From Bacillota bacterium (GTDB taxonomy: Bacteria > Bacillota > Sulfobacillia > JAJZIM01 > JAJZBP01): DNA of 6,488 nucleotides. The position numbers and the translations under genes were made by a program. This document shows, one piece after another, positions 4,974 to 6,488 of the stretch. The stretch covers positions 1-6,488 of the forward strand of contig JAJZBP010000116.1 of assembly GCA_021798855.1 (NCBI GenBank), in the 5' to 3' direction. The notes under the pieces were generated by a model. The model saw only the letters and a program-made list of their open reading frames with translations, did no database searches and was not told where the DNA came from. How positions within the stretch are numbered: the first letter of the stretch is position 1; each line of letters starts with the position of its first letter.

Positions 4974-6487
4974 CACAGTTCCACCTGCACCACGCCCCGA
5001 TCCATACGTCTGCGGGAACGGAGCAGTTTATCCACCAGATAGGGATCGTCTTCCACCGCCTTGCCCAATTGCCGTAAAAGATCGATGGCCCGGCGGAAAG
5101 TCGAAACCACATCCCCTTCATCCACGCTGGTGAGGCGGGTGATCTCCCGAAAATCCGCCCCCTGGCTCCAACGGTAAGCCAACGGTGACAGGAGCGGGTT
5201 GAAGACAACTCCCTCGACCCCTTTTAGTTCCCTGGCCACCCGACCCGCCTCTTTCAACTCGGGCAGGGGGGTGGCCCTGACCACCGCTCCCCGCCGTGGT
5301 TCGAAATCCACGGCCACCGCCAGAGCATTGATGTGATCCTCATCCAAACGGTGGAAGAAACCTTGGAAGAGCAGTTCCGTAACCAGGATTTCCTGAATAT
5401 GGACCGAACCGGCCGCCACTCCCCGTGGCAACAGGGAGTCTCCGGTCAGATAGCCCATTTCCTCCAGAACGGCACGCTTGCGCTGGAATTCCTCCAGGAA
5501 ATGACTCTCCGCCGGAAGATTACCCAATTGGTGCCGATATTCCGTCACCCGGCTCCCAAGGCGCACCATGGCCAAATCCATCCCCCGGCAGGCTCCAACC
5601 ATCGGGTTTCCCCCGTGGCCATCCGGTTGGACGGCGCCGAAACGCCCGAAGATCTGCCCGCCGGAATCGTCGCCTTGAACGGTGCAGGAACGTGGTTGCA
5701 CCGCCAGGGCACGTTGCAAGGCGCCCATCTCTCGTTGCAGCGTCTTGCCTTTTTTCCCCCGCTTTTTCCTTGCCCCCATAACCCTCCAGGCGGTTTCGGC
5801 GGCGGAAAGATCCCGTCTGGCTTCAGCCATGGCCAATGGGCAATCCGTTTCCTTCCGGCATGACGGTCGCAATTCTTCCAGACGCCGTATCTCGATTTCG
5901 GCTTGGTGCAATAGATCGCTTTTCTCTCCATATTCCTTTCCTCGCAGATAGGTGGCAAAGCTCCCCGCCAGAATCAGAGGTATGTCCTTCGGGGCATGGG
6001 CTCGAATCAAGTTCAGCACCGTATTGTAAGAAAGGGTAAACTGGCTGCGTAAAGCCTCCGGTCGCCTTTCCCGGTAGTCCACCAGTTCGACGAGATATTT
6101 TGGATCGGCCAAAACAATGGCGTAGCCCATCCGGTCCATCCCTCTGCGCCCGGCCCTCCCGGACATCTGGGAAAACTCGTGAACCTTTAGGGAACGGAAA
6201 TCACGCCCGTCGAATTTACGCAAAGAATCAAAGAGAACCGCCTTCACCGGAAAATTCAAACCCACGCTGAAGGTCTCTGTACAATACAGAATCTTTATCA
6301 GATTGTCTTCGTAAAGTTCCTCCACCAGATCCTTCACCCTGGGTAAGAGGCCGGCGTGATGCACCCCAATCCCTTTCAGCAACAGGCGCGAGAGAAAACG
6401 AAAGGAACGACTCTCACTCAATTCCCCTTGTCTTGCGAGAACCTCGCTCACCCTTTTCCTCTCTCCGAGGGTCAGGAAGTTGGGCAT
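4973..6487 (-). CDS. Ski2/Mtr4-like DExH RNA helicase, C-terminal part
   Basis: About 504 C-terminal residues are visible and the frame runs off the right edge. The Met at the edge is almost certainly internal, because motifs I-III lie outside. GIGVHHAGLLP (residues 39-49) and CTETFSVGLNFP (69-80) are the RecA2 signatures of Ski2-like helicases, with motif V in the second. RKFDG and QMSGRAGRRGMD (107-118, motif VI with its arginine fingers) follow. Residues about 195-330 form the charged middle part, with paired Cys. From about residue 340, LEEMGYL to the end resembles the DSHCT/arch-proximal C-terminal domain (LDEDHINALAVAVDFEPRRG). Such helicases unwind RNA or RNP with ATP; bacterial members are little studied. 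The gene is upstream of, and overlaps by a few bases, the acetyltransferase gene. It ends with TGA. Confidence 0.88.
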   Translation of the reverse strand: MPNFLTLGERKRVSEVLARQGELSESRSFRFLSRLLLKGIGVHHAGLLPRVKDLVEELYEDNLIKILYCTETFSVGLNFPVKAVLFDSLRKFDGRDFRSLKVHEFSQMSGRAGRRGMDRMGYAIVLADPKYLVELVDYRERRPEALRSQFTLSYNTVLNLIRAHAPKDIPLILAGSFATYLRGKEYGEKSDLLHQAEIEIRRLEELRPSCRKETDCPLAMAEARRDLSAAETAWRVMGARKKRGKKGKTLQREMGALQRALAVQPRSCTVQGDDSGGQIFGRFGAVQPDGHGGNPMVGACRGMDLAMVRLGSRVTEYRHQLGNLPAESHFLEEFQRKRAVLEEMGYLTGDSLLPRGVAAGSVHIQEILVTELLFQGFFHRLDEDHINALAVAVDFEPRRGAVVRATPLPELKEAGRVARELKGVEGVVFNPLLSPLAYRWSQGADFREITRLTSVDEGDVVSTFRRAIDLLRQLGKAVEDDPYLVDKLLRSRRRMDRGVVQVEL

Positions 6488-6488
6488 G

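Overview
The window looks like a moderately GC-rich Bacillota (Firmicute) chromosome, probably from an anaerobic, Clostridia-like lineage. The signs are near-perfect AAAGGAGG ribosome binding sites, two TTGxTA-17-TAATAT promoters of the sigma-A type, long rho-independent terminators and closely packed short operons. No organism can be named from the sequence alone. TGG is used for Trp throughout, and TGA ends at least three genes here, so the genetic code is standard.

Layout, left to right. (1) 2-232 (+) is the 3' end of a DnaC/DnaI-type helicase-loader ATPase. (2) 260-460 (-) encodes a small single-pass membrane protein. (3) 610-852 is a self-contained mini transcription unit: promoter, 40-residue membrane protein and strong terminator. 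(4) 1059-3216 is a two-gene operon with its own promoter and terminator. It encodes a large NapH/NosR-like polytopic membrane iron-sulfur protein and a 97-residue two-helix membrane protein. (5) 3330-4406 (+) encodes a FlhG/MinD-family deviant-Walker ATPase with an extra N-terminal domain. (6) On the minus strand, a GNAT acetyltransferase (4428-4973) overlaps the stop of a Ski2/Mtr4-like DExH RNA helicase, whose 5' part lies beyond the right edge.

The main discovery is in the NapH/NosR-like gene. Its frame is broken by one TGA codon (1911-1913), and the same frame then continues for 306 codons with no shift. The TGA sits exactly where the second CX3CP motif needs its second cysteine: the product reads WCRYL-[TGA]-PVGAWFG, and an intact copy, WCGNLCPMGA, lies 84 residues earlier. 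A perfect 8-bp stem with a 3-nt GGC loop begins 23 nt after the TGA. Its apical loop starts 31 nt after the TGA, inside the range known for bacterial SECIS elements. I therefore read 1161-2834 as one 557-residue selenoprotein with selenocysteine at residue 251. I know of no description of selenocysteine in this motif of NapH/NosR-like proteins. A nonsense mutation or sequencing error is the main alternative.

How the genes may work together (inference): the membrane Fe-S selenoprotein and its 97-residue partner probably form a membrane electron-transfer module. Two further small membrane proteins lie upstream under separate control. The FlhG-like ATPase and the helicase/acetyltransferase pair appear unrelated to it.
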